DNA from: Thermodesulfobacteriota bacterium
GTDB taxonomy: Bacteria > Desulfobacterota > GWC2-55-46
Length of the DNA stretch: 64,000 bases
Assembly (NCBI GenBank): GCA_030583865.1
Contig: CP129479.1
Span: forward strand, 1,314,744 to 1,378,743
Reading direction: 5' to 3'
A model generated the notes under the pieces. That model saw only the letters and a program-made list of their open reading frames with translations, was not told where the DNA came from and made no database searches. Below are positions 52,056 to 61,470 of this stretch, piece after piece (positions within the stretch are counted from its first letter, which is position 1; every line of letters begins with the position of its first letter). Made by a program: the position numbers and the translations under genes.

Positions 52056-53321
52056 ATGCTAATTTTTTCAATCAATCTGTTTTTCTTAAGTTTTTTAATC
52101 ATATACTCATTGTACTCAAGCAGAAAAGGTAATTTGCATTTCTTTTCTCCTTTCTTTTTTCCTTTTATAATTTTTTCAGTATTCTACCTTATCCCATCCT
52201 CAATAAATGTTTTAATAACAGGAAAGGATGTGCTCGAAACTCACCACTATCTCTATTTTATTGCAATTTTGTCTTTTGTGATAGGCGTTTTAATTTCAAG
52301 AAAATTATTTCGGCATAAGGAAGATGCCGCAGCACACGAAATAGGTTTTGCAAAAGGAAAAGAAATTCCTCTATTAGCGCTAAATTTATTTGGAATTTTC
52401 CTGCTTCTATTGTATGGGGTCTGGTCTGGTATAACGTATGGCCTTCTTACGGGCAATGACATCGAGGATCTAAGAAGAACTGCGGAAATTGGCAAAGGCT
52501 TTATAAAAGAACCTGGTATTTATTTTGTCTCAATATCAAGTCTTCTCCTTACTGGCTGTTATATGAAGGCCGGGAAGAAAAAAATTTTTGGCATAAAAAG
52601 CCTTTTTATAATCGTCTATTCGTGTTTTGTAATTTTTATCACCGTTGCGCATAAGGTGGCTCTTTTTTTACCGCTCTTACTACTGCTTGGTCTTTATAAT
52701 AAATATTGTAAAATTTCAATAAAGAAATTGTGCTTTATAGGATTTATTTTTATAGTTGGAATAGGCGTTGTAAATTTTATGAGAACTGGCTTGGAAAAAA
52801 CTGAATTTATTAATGATCTTATGTGGAAGTCAGTCGTTGTGTTTGCTATTTATGATGCCAATTATGTTCCTATTGTGAAGCAAGTTGAGCGAGGAGAAAT
52901 TGAGTTGCAGAAGGGGCGTGAGTATTTTCAGAGTGCAATTTTAATTATTCCAAGATTTCTTTATTCTGAAAAGCCTGTCAGCTTTGATTATTTTCTTAAA
53001 GAAAAATTGAATAGAACTTTTAGTGGTGGTGGGCTTCCGCCAACTCCTGTTGGTAGTCTATTCCTCAATTTTGGATTGTTTGGCGTAATAATTGGGATGC
53101 TTACAATTGGTCTTATCTATAATTATTTATATATATTGTACATAACTAGTTCCTATTCTAAAAGTGTGCTTTTGCTATTTTTAATATATTATATTATGAA
53201 TCCTTCTCAGCTATTTGGTTATCTTTTTATTTTTCTGGTCTCTTTTATTTTTATTGCTTTCACAAGTTCTATTATATATAAAGCTGCAAGTTTTCGAAAA
53301 AGGATAGCGCTTAGTTTGTAA
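52056..53321 (+). CDS. Oligosaccharide repeat-unit polymerase-like (Wzy-type) membrane protein
   Basis: This 421-aa AT-rich protein has about eleven or twelve transmembrane helices, a short start (MLIFSINLFFLSFLIIYSLY) and a large soluble loop with KGREYFQSAILIIPRFLYSE, then PPTPVGSLFLNFGLFGVI. This is the pattern of O-antigen/oligosaccharide polymerases. It should polymerise undecaprenyl-linked repeat units with Wzz. The gene lies 12 bp after the lipoprotein gene and shares its AT-rich composition. A broken GC-rich ligase-like gene follows. Confidence 0.75.
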   Translation: MLIFSINLFFLSFLIIYSLYSSRKGNLHFFSPFFFPFIIFSVFYLIPSSINVLITGKDVLETHHYLYFIAILSFVIGVLISRKLFRHKEDAAAHEIGFAKGKEIPLLALNLFGIFLLLLYGVWSGITYGLLTGNDIEDLRRTAEIGKGFIKEPGIYFVSISSLLLTGCYMKAGKKKIFGIKSLFIIVYSCFVIFITVAHKVALFLPLLLLLGLYNKYCKISIKKLCFIGFIFIVGIGVVNFMRTGLEKTEFINDLMWKSVVVFAIYDANYVPIVKQVERGEIELQKGREYFQSAILIIPRFLYSEKPVSFDYFLKEKLNRTFSGGGLPPTPVGSLFLNFGLFGVIIGMLTIGLIYNYLYILYITSSYSKSVLLLFLIYYIMNPSQLFGYLFIFLVSFIFIAFTSSIIYKAASFRKRIALSL

Positions 53322-53337
53322 AAGACAGGGCCTTCTA

Positions 53338-53592
53338 GTTCATTCAACGCCTCTCCTTAGGCCTCTTCTTGGCCGGCTCCGGGCCGCTTGCCTTTTTTTC
53401 CGCGAACTGGGTGATATGTACATGTACAGGCTCGGCAGGGCATTGACCGGCTTTACCCTCGTCATCGTCATAATGGGCTTTGCAGGCGGGCTCAACAGCG
53501 CCTTCGTCATCGTGAGCTTCCTCGGGACGTCAGGGATATACCTCTCGCGCTTCCATGAGGCATCGAGAAAACATGCCGGCGGGCCCGGTTAA
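53338..53592 (+). pseudogene. 3' fragment of a GC-rich O-antigen ligase/polymerase-like gene
   Basis: The frame ending TAA 53590-53592 reads FFRELGDMYMYRLGRALTGF, then TLVIVIMGFAGG and IYLSRFHEASRKHAGGPG. That is a transmembrane segment and basic tail like the C-terminus of O-antigen ligase family proteins. It has no 5' part and no start. Composition is GC-rich, like the chromosome and unlike the AT-rich genes directly upstream. It looks like the remnant of a native gene replaced by the AT-rich cassette. Confidence 0.55.
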
Positions 53593-53662
53593 TGAGGATA
53601 TTAAAAAAAAACTCAGCAGCCTACCTATCATCACTTCGAAATATCCCCCAAAAGACGCTAAT

Positions 53663-53698
53663 CTGACAAAAAATGTCATATGCACTGACAAAAATTGT
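53663..53698 (+). promoter_or_regulatory. Two 14-bp repeats, likely enhancer sites for the pilin promoter
   Basis: CTGACAAAAAATGT (53663-53676) and CTGACAAAAATTGT (53685-53698) differ at one base and are 22 bp apart, two helical turns. They lie about 68-103 bp before the sigma-54 promoter, as expected for an activator such as PilR. Confidence 0.55.
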
Positions 53699-53764
53699 TA
53701 CTCCAAGCTGGGTAAAACTCGGCCTGTTTCCTGAAAGATGCTGATTTACTTACAATTCCAGATT

Positions 53765-53780
53765 TGGCACGCCAGGTGCA
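53765..53780 (+). promoter_or_regulatory. Sigma-54 promoter of the first pilin gene
   Basis: TGGCACGCCAGGTGCA has GG and GC exactly 10 bp apart (53766-53767 and 53778-53779). It lies 100 bp before the pilin start. Type IV pilin genes are commonly sigma-54-dependent. Confidence 0.75.
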
Positions 53781-53879
53781 TATAGAAAGAATCAACAAGA
53801 AGGCGGCTCAAGTTCCAAAAAGTTATTCCGAAAAGAAAGAAATAAAAAACATCACCAAAGGGTGAAAGGAGGAAGTAAA

Positions 53880-54326
53880 ATGCTGCAGAGGATATTGAAG
53901 AACATGAAGAGGGAGGACGGCTTCACGCTGGTCGAGCTCCTGATAGTCGTGGCCATCATAGCCATACTGGCGGCCATAGCCATCCCGCAGTTCTCGGCCT
54001 ACAGGGAGAGGGGCTCAAGGGCTTCGATGGTCGCGGACGCGAAGAACACGGCCACCCAGCTTGAGGCGCTCTTCACGGACGAGAGCTCGTATACGGACGC
54101 TGATGGAGTTTCCGTAGGCCCCGGACCTGCTTTTACTGACGTGACCGGCACCAACAGCGGCCAGACCGTCAGGTTCCTCGCCAGCAAGAATAACACCATC
54201 ACCATAACCGGCAACGCCCTTGACTGGTCTATCGATGTTGACAACCCTGGAGCCGGAGCCGGCAAGAGCCCTCTCACGCTCGCGAGCGATGGCAGCTGCG
54301 CCTACGCCGACGCCACTAATTGCTAA
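53880..54326 (+). CDS. Type IV pilin (major-type)
   Basis: This 148-aa protein has a class III signal: MLQRILKNMKREDG, cut after Gly, then FTLVELLIVVAIIAILAAIA with Glu5 of the mature protein. A globular head of about 115 residues follows, ending with a Cys pair (GSCAYADATNC). AAAGGAGG precedes the ATG. It should polymerise into type IV pili after PilD processing. A sigma-54 promoter and paired upstream repeats indicate PilS/PilR-type control. A strong terminator follows, so it is mainly monocistronic. The head shares PLTxxxDGSCxxADxxxC with the next gene. Confidence 0.92.
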   Translation: MLQRILKNMKREDGFTLVELLIVVAIIAILAAIAIPQFSAYRERGSRASMVADAKNTATQLEALFTDESSYTDADGVSVGPGPAFTDVTGTNSGQTVRFLASKNNTITITGNALDWSIDVDNPGAGAGKSPLTLASDGSCAYADATNC

Positions 54327-54353
54327 CACACGGCATGCAGCATTGAAGTGAAA

Positions 54354-54388
54354 AAGGGCCTGTTAATTAAGCAGGCCCTTTTTTTTTG
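54354..54388 (+). terminator. Rho-independent terminator between pilin genes
   Basis: AAGGGCCTG and CAGGCCCTT form a 9-bp stem with a 9-nt loop, followed by eight T residues. Confidence 0.95.
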
Positions 54389-54418
54389 CTCTACTCACAT
54401 GCTGCCTGGGAAACAAAT

Positions 54419-54850
54419 ATGGCTGAAAAAAAGGCATATGCGTGCCGGAGGATGGGCGGATTCACTTTGGTCGAGCTTCTCATAGTCGTCGCGATAATCG
54501 CCATACTCGCCGCAATAGCCATACCGCACATGCAGTCATCCTCCATGAAGGCCGCTCGGGCAGCCATGCTCTCAGACGCGAGGAACGCCACGAGCCACGA
54601 AGAGGCGTATTTCCTGGAAAACCAGACCTATCTGGCCATAGCGGCAATTACCGGGCCTGCGCTCGTCCCGATCGGGAGTGGGGCCGTTAACGTAAGCAGG
54701 GGGAATACCCTCGAGGTATCGGCTGGAGGCAGCGGCATAACCGATTCTTACGTCATGACCGTATCCAACCCGAGGGCAGGCGCGGGCATGTCTCCGCTTA
54801 CCAGGACCACGGACGGCTCTTGCAGCTGGGCTGACGGGAGCGCCTGCTGA
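54419..54850 (+). CDS. Second type IV pilin / pilin-like protein
   Basis: This 143-aa protein has a class III signal (MAEKKAYACRRMGG, cut before FTLVELLIVVAIIAILAAIA). It shows the same C-terminal pattern as the first pilin, PRAGAGMSPLTRTTDGSCSW ending in Cys. The cognate head region differs strongly. It lies 30 bp after the terminator, so it depends on read-through or an unseen promoter, and no strong ribosome site is visible. It is probably a minor or alternative pilin from duplication. Confidence 0.88.
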   Translation: MAEKKAYACRRMGGFTLVELLIVVAIIAILAAIAIPHMQSSSMKAARAAMLSDARNATSHEEAYFLENQTYLAIAAITGPALVPIGSGAVNVSRGNTLEVSAGGSGITDSYVMTVSNPRAGAGMSPLTRTTDGSCSWADGSAC

Positions 54851-54894
54851 CAACGGGCAGAAAGCCAGGCGTGCCAACGGTAAATCTCCCCTGA

Positions 54895-54915
54895 CCCCTC
54901 TTTAGCAAAGAGGGG
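54895..54915. terminator. Perfect hairpin after the second pilin gene
   Basis: CCCCTCTTT and AAAGAGGGG form a 9-bp stem with a 3-nt loop between two convergent genes. There is no long T-run, so terminator function is likely but not certain. Confidence 0.5.
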
Positions 54916-54930
54916 AATTAATGCCCTTTC

Positions 54931-55410
54931 CTAAATATTCCTCAGCGCTTCCCTGCAGAGCCCTGCCGGGTCGTAACCCCTCTTTTCAAGCATCCTTTTC
55001 CTTATGAAGAACTCGAGGAATGAGTGCGCCCTCAGGAACGGGACACCGTGAGCGGCCAGATTCACTATGTCCAGTATGACATGGAAAACGAACCCGAGCC
55101 AGACCGCGAAGAGCGGGGCCGAGCCGGTCCAGTAGGATATGAAGAAGAGAGGCACGAGGAACTCGAGTGTGTGGAATATCTCGAGGTTAAGAAAACCCGG
55201 CCTGTAAAGGTGCCTTTCAAGCCAGGCGTGGTATGCGAACATCCTCCTGATGCTGAAGTCCGTGAAGCGGTTGTGCCAGAGGAAATCCAGGTAATGGTCA
55301 AGGTCGATAAGCAGCGAGGCCGCGAAAAAGATGACGCTGTCTCTTCCGATGAAGGGATACAGGACGGCCGCCCCGATTGCGCCGCCTATCACATGGTCTC
55401 TCGGTTTCAT
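54931..55410 (-). CDS. Hypothetical membrane protein with metal-ligand-like residues
   Basis: The start MKPRDHVIGGAIGAAVLYPF at 55410 is preferred over 55446 because it gives a regular N-terminal transmembrane segment. The 159-aa protein has three or four hydrophobic helices and conserved-looking acidic/His residues (IDLDHYLDFLWHN, EIFHTLEFL, FHVILDIVNL). These recall YdjM-like membrane-bound metal hydrolases, though the similarity is weak. Function unknown. Confidence 0.6.
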   Translation of the reverse strand: MKPRDHVIGGAIGAAVLYPFIGRDSVIFFAASLLIDLDHYLDFLWHNRFTDFSIRRMFAYHAWLERHLYRPGFLNLEIFHTLEFLVPLFFISYWTGSAPLFAVWLGFVFHVILDIVNLAAHGVPFLRAHSFLEFFIRKRMLEKRGYDPAGLCREALRNI

Positions 55411-55667
55411 GCCTCTCCTCTCAAGGTGCGCGTGTGAGGACTGCAAATTCTATTATACACCGCCATTCCGGACCTGAGGAGGCTTTAAGTCAAAATTTGC
55501 CACGCCCTGCAGCGTCCTCCGGCGACGCAACATGAAATTTAACACATGATGGAATTCCGGGCAATGCAAATTCCCGTAACGTCCCGGCGTCCTCTCCCTT
55601 TTAAGGAAACGCATATGCGCCTGTGATATAATATTTTTGAACTTTTTAAGTTTTTTTCGGAGAAGAT

Positions 55668-58148
55668 ATGGCCAACGTAAAATCAGGCGATGGGTCCGCG
55701 CCGGCAGCCCGTACAGTAAGCGTGAATATCCCAGTTACCGGCATGAACTGCGCCTCCTGCGCGTCCAAAATCGAGAAGGCGCTAAGGGGACTTGGCGGAG
55801 TCGTATCAGCTTCCGTGAACTTCGCATCAAATAAGGTTAGCGTCTCCTACGACCCGGCCAGCCTGCGTCCTGACGACATAATCCGCGCGATAAAAGGGCT
55901 CGGGTACGGCGCCGGGGCAGCACACGTCACTATCCCGATACAGGGGATGAGCTGCGCTTCCTGCGTAAGGAAGATTACGGGCGTGCTTGAAGGCGTCGAC
56001 GGGGTCTTGGGCGCTGATGTGAACTTCGCATCCGGCAGGGCGGAGGTGAGCTATCTGCCGGAGACGACCTCTCCTCAAGCTCTGGTCAGTGCCATAAGGA
56101 ACGCCGGGTACGGCGCGGAGGCGCTGTCAAGGGATGAGGACCTTCTCGAGCGGGACGCAAGGCTCAAGAAGGCCGAGATGAAGGGGCTCGTCGCGAGATT
56201 TCTCCTGGCCGCGGTTGTATCCGTGCCCCTGATGCTCGGCTCGATGGGGGAGATGCTCCACTGGGTCCCTTCCGTTTTCGGCAACCACTTCGTGCAGCTC
56301 CTGTTAGCTGCGCCGGTCCAGTTCTTTAGCGGCGGAAGGTTCTACAGGGGCGCTTGGGCCGCGGCAAAAAGAGGCTACGCGGACATGAACACGCTCATAG
56401 CCGTCGGCACCTCCGCCGCGTTCTTCTTTAGCGCGGCCGTAACGCTTTTTCCAGGCTTTTTCGCCTCAAGCGGGCTTGCGGGAGGCGTCTACTACGAGAC
56501 GGCCGCGGTCATCATCGCCCTCATACTCCTTGGCCGTGCGCTCGAGCTCCGCGCGCGCGGGCAGACAGGCGAGGCCATAAGGAAGCTCGTCGGCCTCGGC
56601 GCGAAAACCGCACGGGTCGTAAGAGGCGGCATTGAGTCCGCCGTCCCGGTCGAGGAGGTGATCCCGGGCGACATCGTTGTCGTAAGGCCGGGCGAAAAGG
56701 TCCCGGTTGACGGCGTAGTGGTCGACGGGTACTCGTCCGTTGACGAATCCATGATAAGCGGCGAGAGCATGCCCGTCGATAAGAAGCCCGGCGACCAGGT
56801 CATAGGCGCCACAATGAACACTACCGGCTCGTTCAGGTTCAGGGCGACCAGGACAGGAAAGGACACGGCCCTTTCAAGGATAATCAGGCTCGTCGAAGAG
56901 GCGCAGGCCGCAAAGCCGCCCATTGCGCGCATGGCCGACGTGATCGCGGGCTATTTCGTTCCCGCTGTCATTGCCGTCGCGGTAATCACGTTTATCGTCT
57001 GGTACGTCTTAGGCCCGGAGCCTGCCCTTGCCTTCGCCCTCATGAACTTCATAGCCGTCCTCATCATAGCCTGCCCGTGCGCGCTGGGGCTCGCGACGCC
57101 GACTTCGATAATGGTAGGCACCGGAAAGGGCGCCGAGAACGGGATACTCATAAGGGGCGGCGAATCGCTCGAGACGGCGCACAAGCTCGACACGATAGTC
57201 CTCGATAAAACCGGGACGCTCACGAGAGGCAAGCCGTCGGTCAAGGAGGTGATCGCGCTCGCGGATACGGGGGAGGCGGACGTCCTTTTCCACGCGGCCT
57301 CGGTCGAGAGGAAATCCGAGCACCCGCTCGGAGAGGCGGTAGTCAGGAAGGCCGAAGAGCTCGGGATAAGCACTGTTGAGCCCGGCGTGTTTGAAGCGGT
57401 CCCGGGCCGAGGAATAAGCGCCGCCGTAAACGGGAAAAAGGTGCTGCTGGGCAACGAAAGGCTCATGGCGGAACGCGGCATCGACATCGACAGGGCGAGG
57501 GGAGAGGCCGAAAGGCTAGCCCTCCGTGGCATGACCCCCGTTTATGTAGCTCTCGACGGCAAGGCCGCAGGGTTGATCGCGATAGCGGATACCCTCAAGG
57601 AGGGCTCAAGGGACGCGGTTATGGCGCTCAGGAAGATGGGCCTTGACGTGGTAATCCTGACCGGCGACAACAGGAGGGCGGCTGCGAGCATAGCAGGGGA
57701 GCTAGGCGTCGAAAAAGTGCTCGCCGAGGTGCTTCCAGAGGACAAGGCCAGGGAGATAAAGAGGCTCAGGGACGAGGGCAGGGTGGTCGCCATGGTCGGG
57801 GACGGGATAAACGACGCCCCCGCGCTCGCCCAGGCCGACGTCGGCATAGCCATAGGGACAGGCGCTGACGTCGCCATGGAGGCCTCGGACATAACCATCA
57901 TCGGGGGCGACCTCAAGGCCATAGCCGCGTCGATCTCCCTCAGCAGGGCCACCATAAGGAACATCAGGCAGAACCTCTTCTGGGCCTTCGTCTACAACGT
58001 GCTCCTTATCCCGGTGGCCGCAGGGGCGCTTTATCCCTCCTTCGGCATCCTCCTTGACCCGATGTTCGCGGCCGCTGCAATGGGGCTCTCGTCCGTAAGC
58101 GTAGTGGCCAACGCGCTTCGCCTGAAGAGGTTCAGGCCCGCGGCATGA
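55668..58148 (+). CDS. copA: Copper-exporting P1B-type ATPase
   Basis: This 826-aa enzyme has two N-terminal heavy-metal domains (GMNCASC with C28/C31, and GMSCASC at about 98). Eight transmembrane helices include the CPC metal site ([13 protein letters not shown], about 468-470). The cytosolic ATPase has [11 protein letters not shown] (D at about 513), HPLGEA in the nucleotide domain, TGDN and [16 protein letters not shown]. It should export Cu(I) from the cytosol. No CueR/CsoR-like gene is adjacent. A TATAAT at 55627 could be its -10, but the -35 is poor. Confidence 0.97.
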   Translation: MANVKSGDGSAPAARTVSVNIPVTGMNCASCASKIEKALRGLGGVVSASVNFASNKVSVSYDPASLRPDDIIRAIKGLGYGAGAAHVTIPIQGMSCASCVRKITGVLEGVDGVLGADVNFASGRAEVSYLPETTSPQALVSAIRNAGYGAEALSRDEDLLERDARLKKAEMKGLVARFLLAAVVSVPLMLGSMGEMLHWVPSVFGNHFVQLLLAAPVQFFSGGRFYRGAWAAAKRGYADMNTLIAVGTSAAFFFSAAVTLFPGFFASSGLAGGVYYETAAVIIALILLGRALELRARGQTGEAIRKLVGLGAKTARVVRGGIESAVPVEEVIPGDIVVVRPGEKVPVDGVVVDGYSSVDESMISGESMPVDKKPGDQVIGATMNTTGSFRFRATRTGKDTALSRIIRLVEEAQAAKPPIARMADVIAGYFVPAVIAVAVITFIVWYVLGPEPALAFALMNFIAVLIIACPCALGLATPTSIMVGTGKGAENGILIRGGESLETAHKLDTIVLDKTGTLTRGKPSVKEVIALADTGEADVLFHAASVERKSEHPLGEAVVRKAEELGISTVEPGVFEAVPGRGISAAVNGKKVLLGNERLMAERGIDIDRARGEAERLALRGMTPVYVALDGKAAGLIAIADTLKEGSRDAVMALRKMGLDVVILTGDNRRAAASIAGELGVEKVLAEVLPEDKAREIKRLRDEGRVVAMVGDGINDAPALAQADVGIAIGTGADVAMEASDITIIGGDLKAIAASISLSRATIRNIRQNLFWAFVYNVLLIPVAAGALYPSFGILLDPMFAAAAMGLSSVSVVANALRLKRFRPAA

Positions 58149-58227
58149 TTGGTTCTTTCAGAGGACCGTATCGGCAAACTCAATCCATCTCCTTCAAAAT
58201 CCATGTAAGCATACATAGAACGCGCTC

Positions 58228-58256
58228 TTGACACTTCTCCTCCGTGGAAGGATAAT
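58228..58256 (+). promoter_or_regulatory. Sigma-70 promoter, near consensus
   Basis: TTGACA (58228-58233) and GATAAT (58251-58256) are 17 bp apart, 28 bp before the ferritin-like/receiver gene. It is the best sigma-70 match in the window. Confidence 0.85.
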
Positions 58257-58284
58257 GTGATTAGCCTGAGTCAGGAGACCGGTC

Positions 58285-59133
58285 ATGCGTGAGACGCTGT
58301 GCTGGATGGGCTCGCTCGCCATTATTACTTCGAAGAACTATGCAGACGCTTCGGCGAAATTCGGCTTTCGGAGCGAGACAAGGAGTTTTCTCAAATCTCT
58401 CGCAAATAGCGAAAAGAGGCTTGCGCGGGCGCTCCTTGAGTCAGCCGCGCGCATTGAAAAAGCCAAGCGGAGGGCGATTGCGCCTTCAGCGCTTAAAGAT
58501 TCAAGGAATTCAAGGGAGATCGTCGAAGACTCGTATTCCTTTCTCAGGTCGGCCCTTTTCACTGACGAGCACGCCTTTCTTGAAGGCCTCCTGCAGTGCG
58601 AATACCTGAAGTGGAACCGCCTCACAGCGCCCATCTCAGAAGGGCTCAGGGCCGGTCCGGAAGGGCCGGCAGGCGTACTTGCCGCCTCTCAGAGGCATAA
58701 GAGGCGGATAGAGCGTTTCCTCGAATCCATAGGCCATTCCAGCCCTGCCGCTTTCAGGCTCAGGGCATCCGAGCCGGTTTGGGTCGAGAGGCTCCTTGTT
58801 GTCGGCGACTTCGACCCCGAGGTCTTGGATCTCCTCCGGGCCGAGGGCAGGGTTGACCTGGCCCGGAACGGCAGGGACGCCGTGGAAAGGCTTTCGGACC
58901 GTTACTACGCGCTCGTAATGACCGAGACAGGTCTTCCGCTCCTCGACGGCATAGAGCTCTGCAAAAGGGCTTCCAGGAAATATCCCGGCATAGAAGAGCG
59001 GTTCCTTTTCATGTACGACTCGCTGACCGGACAAGACCGCGATTTCATTGTCCGGAAGCGTATAAGGCGCCTTAAGAAGCGGTCGCGCCCCGAGAAGGTC
59101 AGGAGCGAGGCGGCCCGGATACTGGAGCGCTGA
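58285..59133 (+). CDS. Ferritin-like helical protein fused to a degenerate receiver domain
   Basis: This 282-aa protein has a mostly helical N-terminal half (about 1-160), like a rubrerythrin/ferritin-type four-helix domain (FLKSLANSEKRLARALLESA, FTDEHAFLEGLLQCEYLKW). The metal ligands are not complete. The C-terminal half (about 170-282) is a receiver fold whose phosphoacceptor is Glu (E214 in ALVMTETGLPLLDGIELCK) and whose acidic pair is altered (LVVGDFDPEV). AGGAG precedes the ATG. Glu at this site often mimics phospho-Asp, so it may be always active. It likely binds or signals rather than stores iron. Confidence 0.65.
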   Translation: MRETLCWMGSLAIITSKNYADASAKFGFRSETRSFLKSLANSEKRLARALLESAARIEKAKRRAIAPSALKDSRNSREIVEDSYSFLRSALFTDEHAFLEGLLQCEYLKWNRLTAPISEGLRAGPEGPAGVLAASQRHKRRIERFLESIGHSSPAAFRLRASEPVWVERLLVVGDFDPEVLDLLRAEGRVDLARNGRDAVERLSDRYYALVMTETGLPLLDGIELCKRASRKYPGIEERFLFMYDSLTGQDRDFIVRKRIRRLKKRSRPEKVRSEAARILER

Positions 59134-59167
59134 GAGGTTGCCTTGATTCTATTCCAGGAGGAGCGGG

Positions 59168-59401
59168 ATGTCAGTCGAAGCCTATGTCTTCATTGAATGC
59201 GAGCACGCCAAATCCAAGGAGGTGCTCGACAAGATACTCCAGATAGGCGGGGTAAAGGAGGCCAGGATAGTCACCGGCCCCTACGACCTGATAGCCCTCG
59301 TCGCGGCTTCGAATTTCAAGGTGCTCGGGGACGTCGTCATATCCAAGATACAGTCGGTCGAGTACGTCAAGAGGACCCTTACCAACGTCATCATAGACTG
59401 A
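59168..59401 (+). CDS. Stand-alone AsnC/Lrp-type ligand-binding (RAM) domain protein
   Basis: This 77-aa protein is a free-standing RAM domain (MSVEAYVFIECEHAKSKEVL, GVKEARIVTGPYDLIALVAA, SVEYVKRTLTNVIID) without an HTH. Such proteins form ring-like oligomers and may sense amino acids or modulate full-length Lrp proteins. GGAGGAG precedes the start. It lies 34 bp after the ferritin-like/receiver gene and may share its promoter. Confidence 0.88.
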   Translation: MSVEAYVFIECEHAKSKEVLDKILQIGGVKEARIVTGPYDLIALVAASNFKVLGDVVISKIQSVEYVKRTLTNVIID

Positions 59402-59459
59402 AGCCCTCCTGCTGCGGGCCGCCAGGCCCCGCCCAAGGGACCCGTGCTATACTTTCTTT

Positions 59460-60332
59460 ATGAGAAGCAGGGTCTCGATATCGCAAAACCACGAAATAGA
59501 GACTGCAATGAGGGGCGCCCTCGACGTGCTGGACGGCCTTTCAGAGCTTTTTGTCGGGAAGCACGTCGCCATAAAGCCCAACGAGACCTGGGCGTCGCGG
59601 GACGACCTGTCCGCCTGCGTCCAGGCCGATACCGTCCGGGCCGTAATCAGGTACGTGAAAGCGTACTTTCCCAGGAAGATAACCGTCTCCGGCGGGGCAG
59701 GGGCAGGGGAGACGGACGAGATCTTCAGGCTCCTCGGCATTGACAGGGTCATAAGGGATGAGGGGGTCGAGTTTTTCGACCACAACAGGCCGCCCTTCAG
59801 GCCCGTCCCCCTCGAGCACGGGCCGCACAGGGAGGTGATGGTGAACGGGCACATATTAGACTACGACACCGTCATCTCTCTCGCCGCGCACAAGGAGCAC
59901 CATCTCGCGGCTGTCACGCTCACCATGAAGAACATCGCCATGTCATACCCCGCGGGAGACTTTTACGGGCACCCGAGGGCAAAAAGCCTCCACCCGCACG
60001 GCATGTTCGACGACATACACTCGTTCATAGCGGCCATGTGCAGGAGGTTCCCCATTGGCCTCGGCATAATCGCCGGGCACCCTGCAATGACCGGGACCGG
60101 CCCTATTGGAGGCTTTACCTTTGAGAGCGGCATGGTGATCGCGAGCAAGGACTGCGTTGCCGCCGATTCCGTAGGCGCGCACATACTGGGTCACGACAGG
60201 GTGGCGCATGTAATCGAAGCGGAGAGGCTCGGGGTGGGAACAGCCGACCTTTCAAATATCGACATATCAGGTGTCCAGCTTCCGGAAGCCGTAAGGATAT
60301 TCAGGGAAAGGGAGCGGAAGGCCGCCGCTTAG
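59460..60332 (+). CDS. DUF362 domain protein
   Basis: This 290-aa protein fits the DUF362 family: IKPNETWASRDDLSACVQAD, TVSGGAGAGETDEIFRLLG, SLAAHKEHHLAAVTLTMKN, IAGHPAMTGTGPIGGF and VIASKDCVAADSVGAHILG. These are soluble proteins found mostly in anaerobes, often near Fe-S proteins; no ferredoxin domain is attached here. The biochemical role is unknown. It overlaps the convergent HDOD gene by 4 nt. Confidence 0.88.
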   Translation: MRSRVSISQNHEIETAMRGALDVLDGLSELFVGKHVAIKPNETWASRDDLSACVQADTVRAVIRYVKAYFPRKITVSGGAGAGETDEIFRLLGIDRVIRDEGVEFFDHNRPPFRPVPLEHGPHREVMVNGHILDYDTVISLAAHKEHHLAAVTLTMKNIAMSYPAGDFYGHPRAKSLHPHGMFDDIHSFIAAMCRRFPIGLGIIAGHPAMTGTGPIGGFTFESGMVIASKDCVAADSVGAHILGHDRVAHVIEAERLGVGTADLSNIDISGVQLPEAVRIFRERERKAAA

Positions 60333-61207
60333 TCGTAGAAGGCCCGGATCTCGTCCCTCTTCGCGGCGATCTTTTCGGAGAAGCCCAGGAGCTCGTCCCC
60401 GGTGAGCTTGAGAGACGCGAGTATGTGAGCGTGCACGGGCGAGCAGTAGGCGTATTTTTCCCTCGGCTCGGTGACGATGAGGTTCGCGAGATAGATTATC
60501 TGCGCAAGCGGAGGTATGGCTTCCATCTCCTCGAGGCATTTCTCGGGCCTGTGGTGGTACTTTACGGCGAGCGTGCAGTCCTCAGGCAGCTTGCACTTGT
60601 CCACGAACCATTCGCCGACCTCGGCGTGGTCCGCCCCGAAGACCTCAGCTTCCCTTTCAATGCAGTTCCTGTCGAACGAGCACACCTCGAGGTATTCCTT
60701 GCTCAGTATCTGAAGAAGGAGCGGCCTGCCGATGTCGTGGATCAGGCCCGCGAGGAATGCGGTTTCCTTGCTGACCATGCCTGTCCGCCTTGCCAGCATG
60801 CCGGCGGCCATCGCAACCTCGAATGAATGCCCCCAAAGAGACGAGATGACGGAGTTGGTCTTGTTGTTCTTGAGGAAACTGAAGAGGGTGGTCGATATGG
60901 CCAGCCCCTTCACCATCTCAAAGCCCAGAACGAGGATGGCCTGGTCTATCGTGTTGATTTTCCTGGGAAAGCCGTAGAAGACCGCATTCGAGACGGCGAC
61001 GACACGGGTGGCGATGGCCTGGTCGCGCTCGATGATATTCTCCAGGTCGGAAATACCGGACTTTGGGTCCTCGGTCACCTCGATTATCCTCTTGAGTACG
61101 GCAGGGACAGTGGATATCTTGAGGACCTCGAGGACCTTCGAGCGTAGAGTTTCCCTCTTCGCCTTCCCGGTCTTTCCGGAATGGATTTCTTTTACCGTAT
61201 TACCCAT
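60329..61207 (-). CDS. HDOD domain signalling protein
   Basis: This 292-aa protein has the HDOD (HD-related output) domain: LKISTVPAVLKRIIEVTEDP, AIATRVVAVSNAVFYGFPRK, LWGHSFEVAMAAGMLARRTG and AFLAGLIHDIGRPLLLQIL. HDOD proteins lie downstream of two-component or c-di-GMP signalling and often lack nuclease activity. It has no receiver or GGDEF domain attached. The N-terminus is a short basic tail. It is monocistronic by position. Confidence 0.9.
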   Translation of the reverse strand: MGNTVKEIHSGKTGKAKRETLRSKVLEVLKISTVPAVLKRIIEVTEDPKSGISDLENIIERDQAIATRVVAVSNAVFYGFPRKINTIDQAILVLGFEMVKGLAISTTLFSFLKNNKTNSVISSLWGHSFEVAMAAGMLARRTGMVSKETAFLAGLIHDIGRPLLLQILSKEYLEVCSFDRNCIEREAEVFGADHAEVGEWFVDKCKLPEDCTLAVKYHHRPEKCLEEMEAIPPLAQIIYLANLIVTEPREKYAYCSPVHAHILASLKLTGDELLGFSEKIAAKRDEIRAFYD

Positions 61208-61470
61208 ATAGTCACTGTATACTTCTTATCGGACAGGGGCATACAAACTTGAGCGCAAAAACGGGACGATATCGAAAAAAGGCTGTTCGGGCAACCCATA
61301 TGCAAGTATTCGAAACAAATATGTTTTTTTTAGCCTGGGCCCTGGGCTGATATCCGGCAGCCTGAAAGGGACCTCCGGTTGAAAAAGGATGGGCTATAAA
61401 AAATCAAGCGGACAGAGTTCAGCCCTTTTTGATGAGATAGCATGGATGAGTAGACCAAAGGGAGGTCGCA

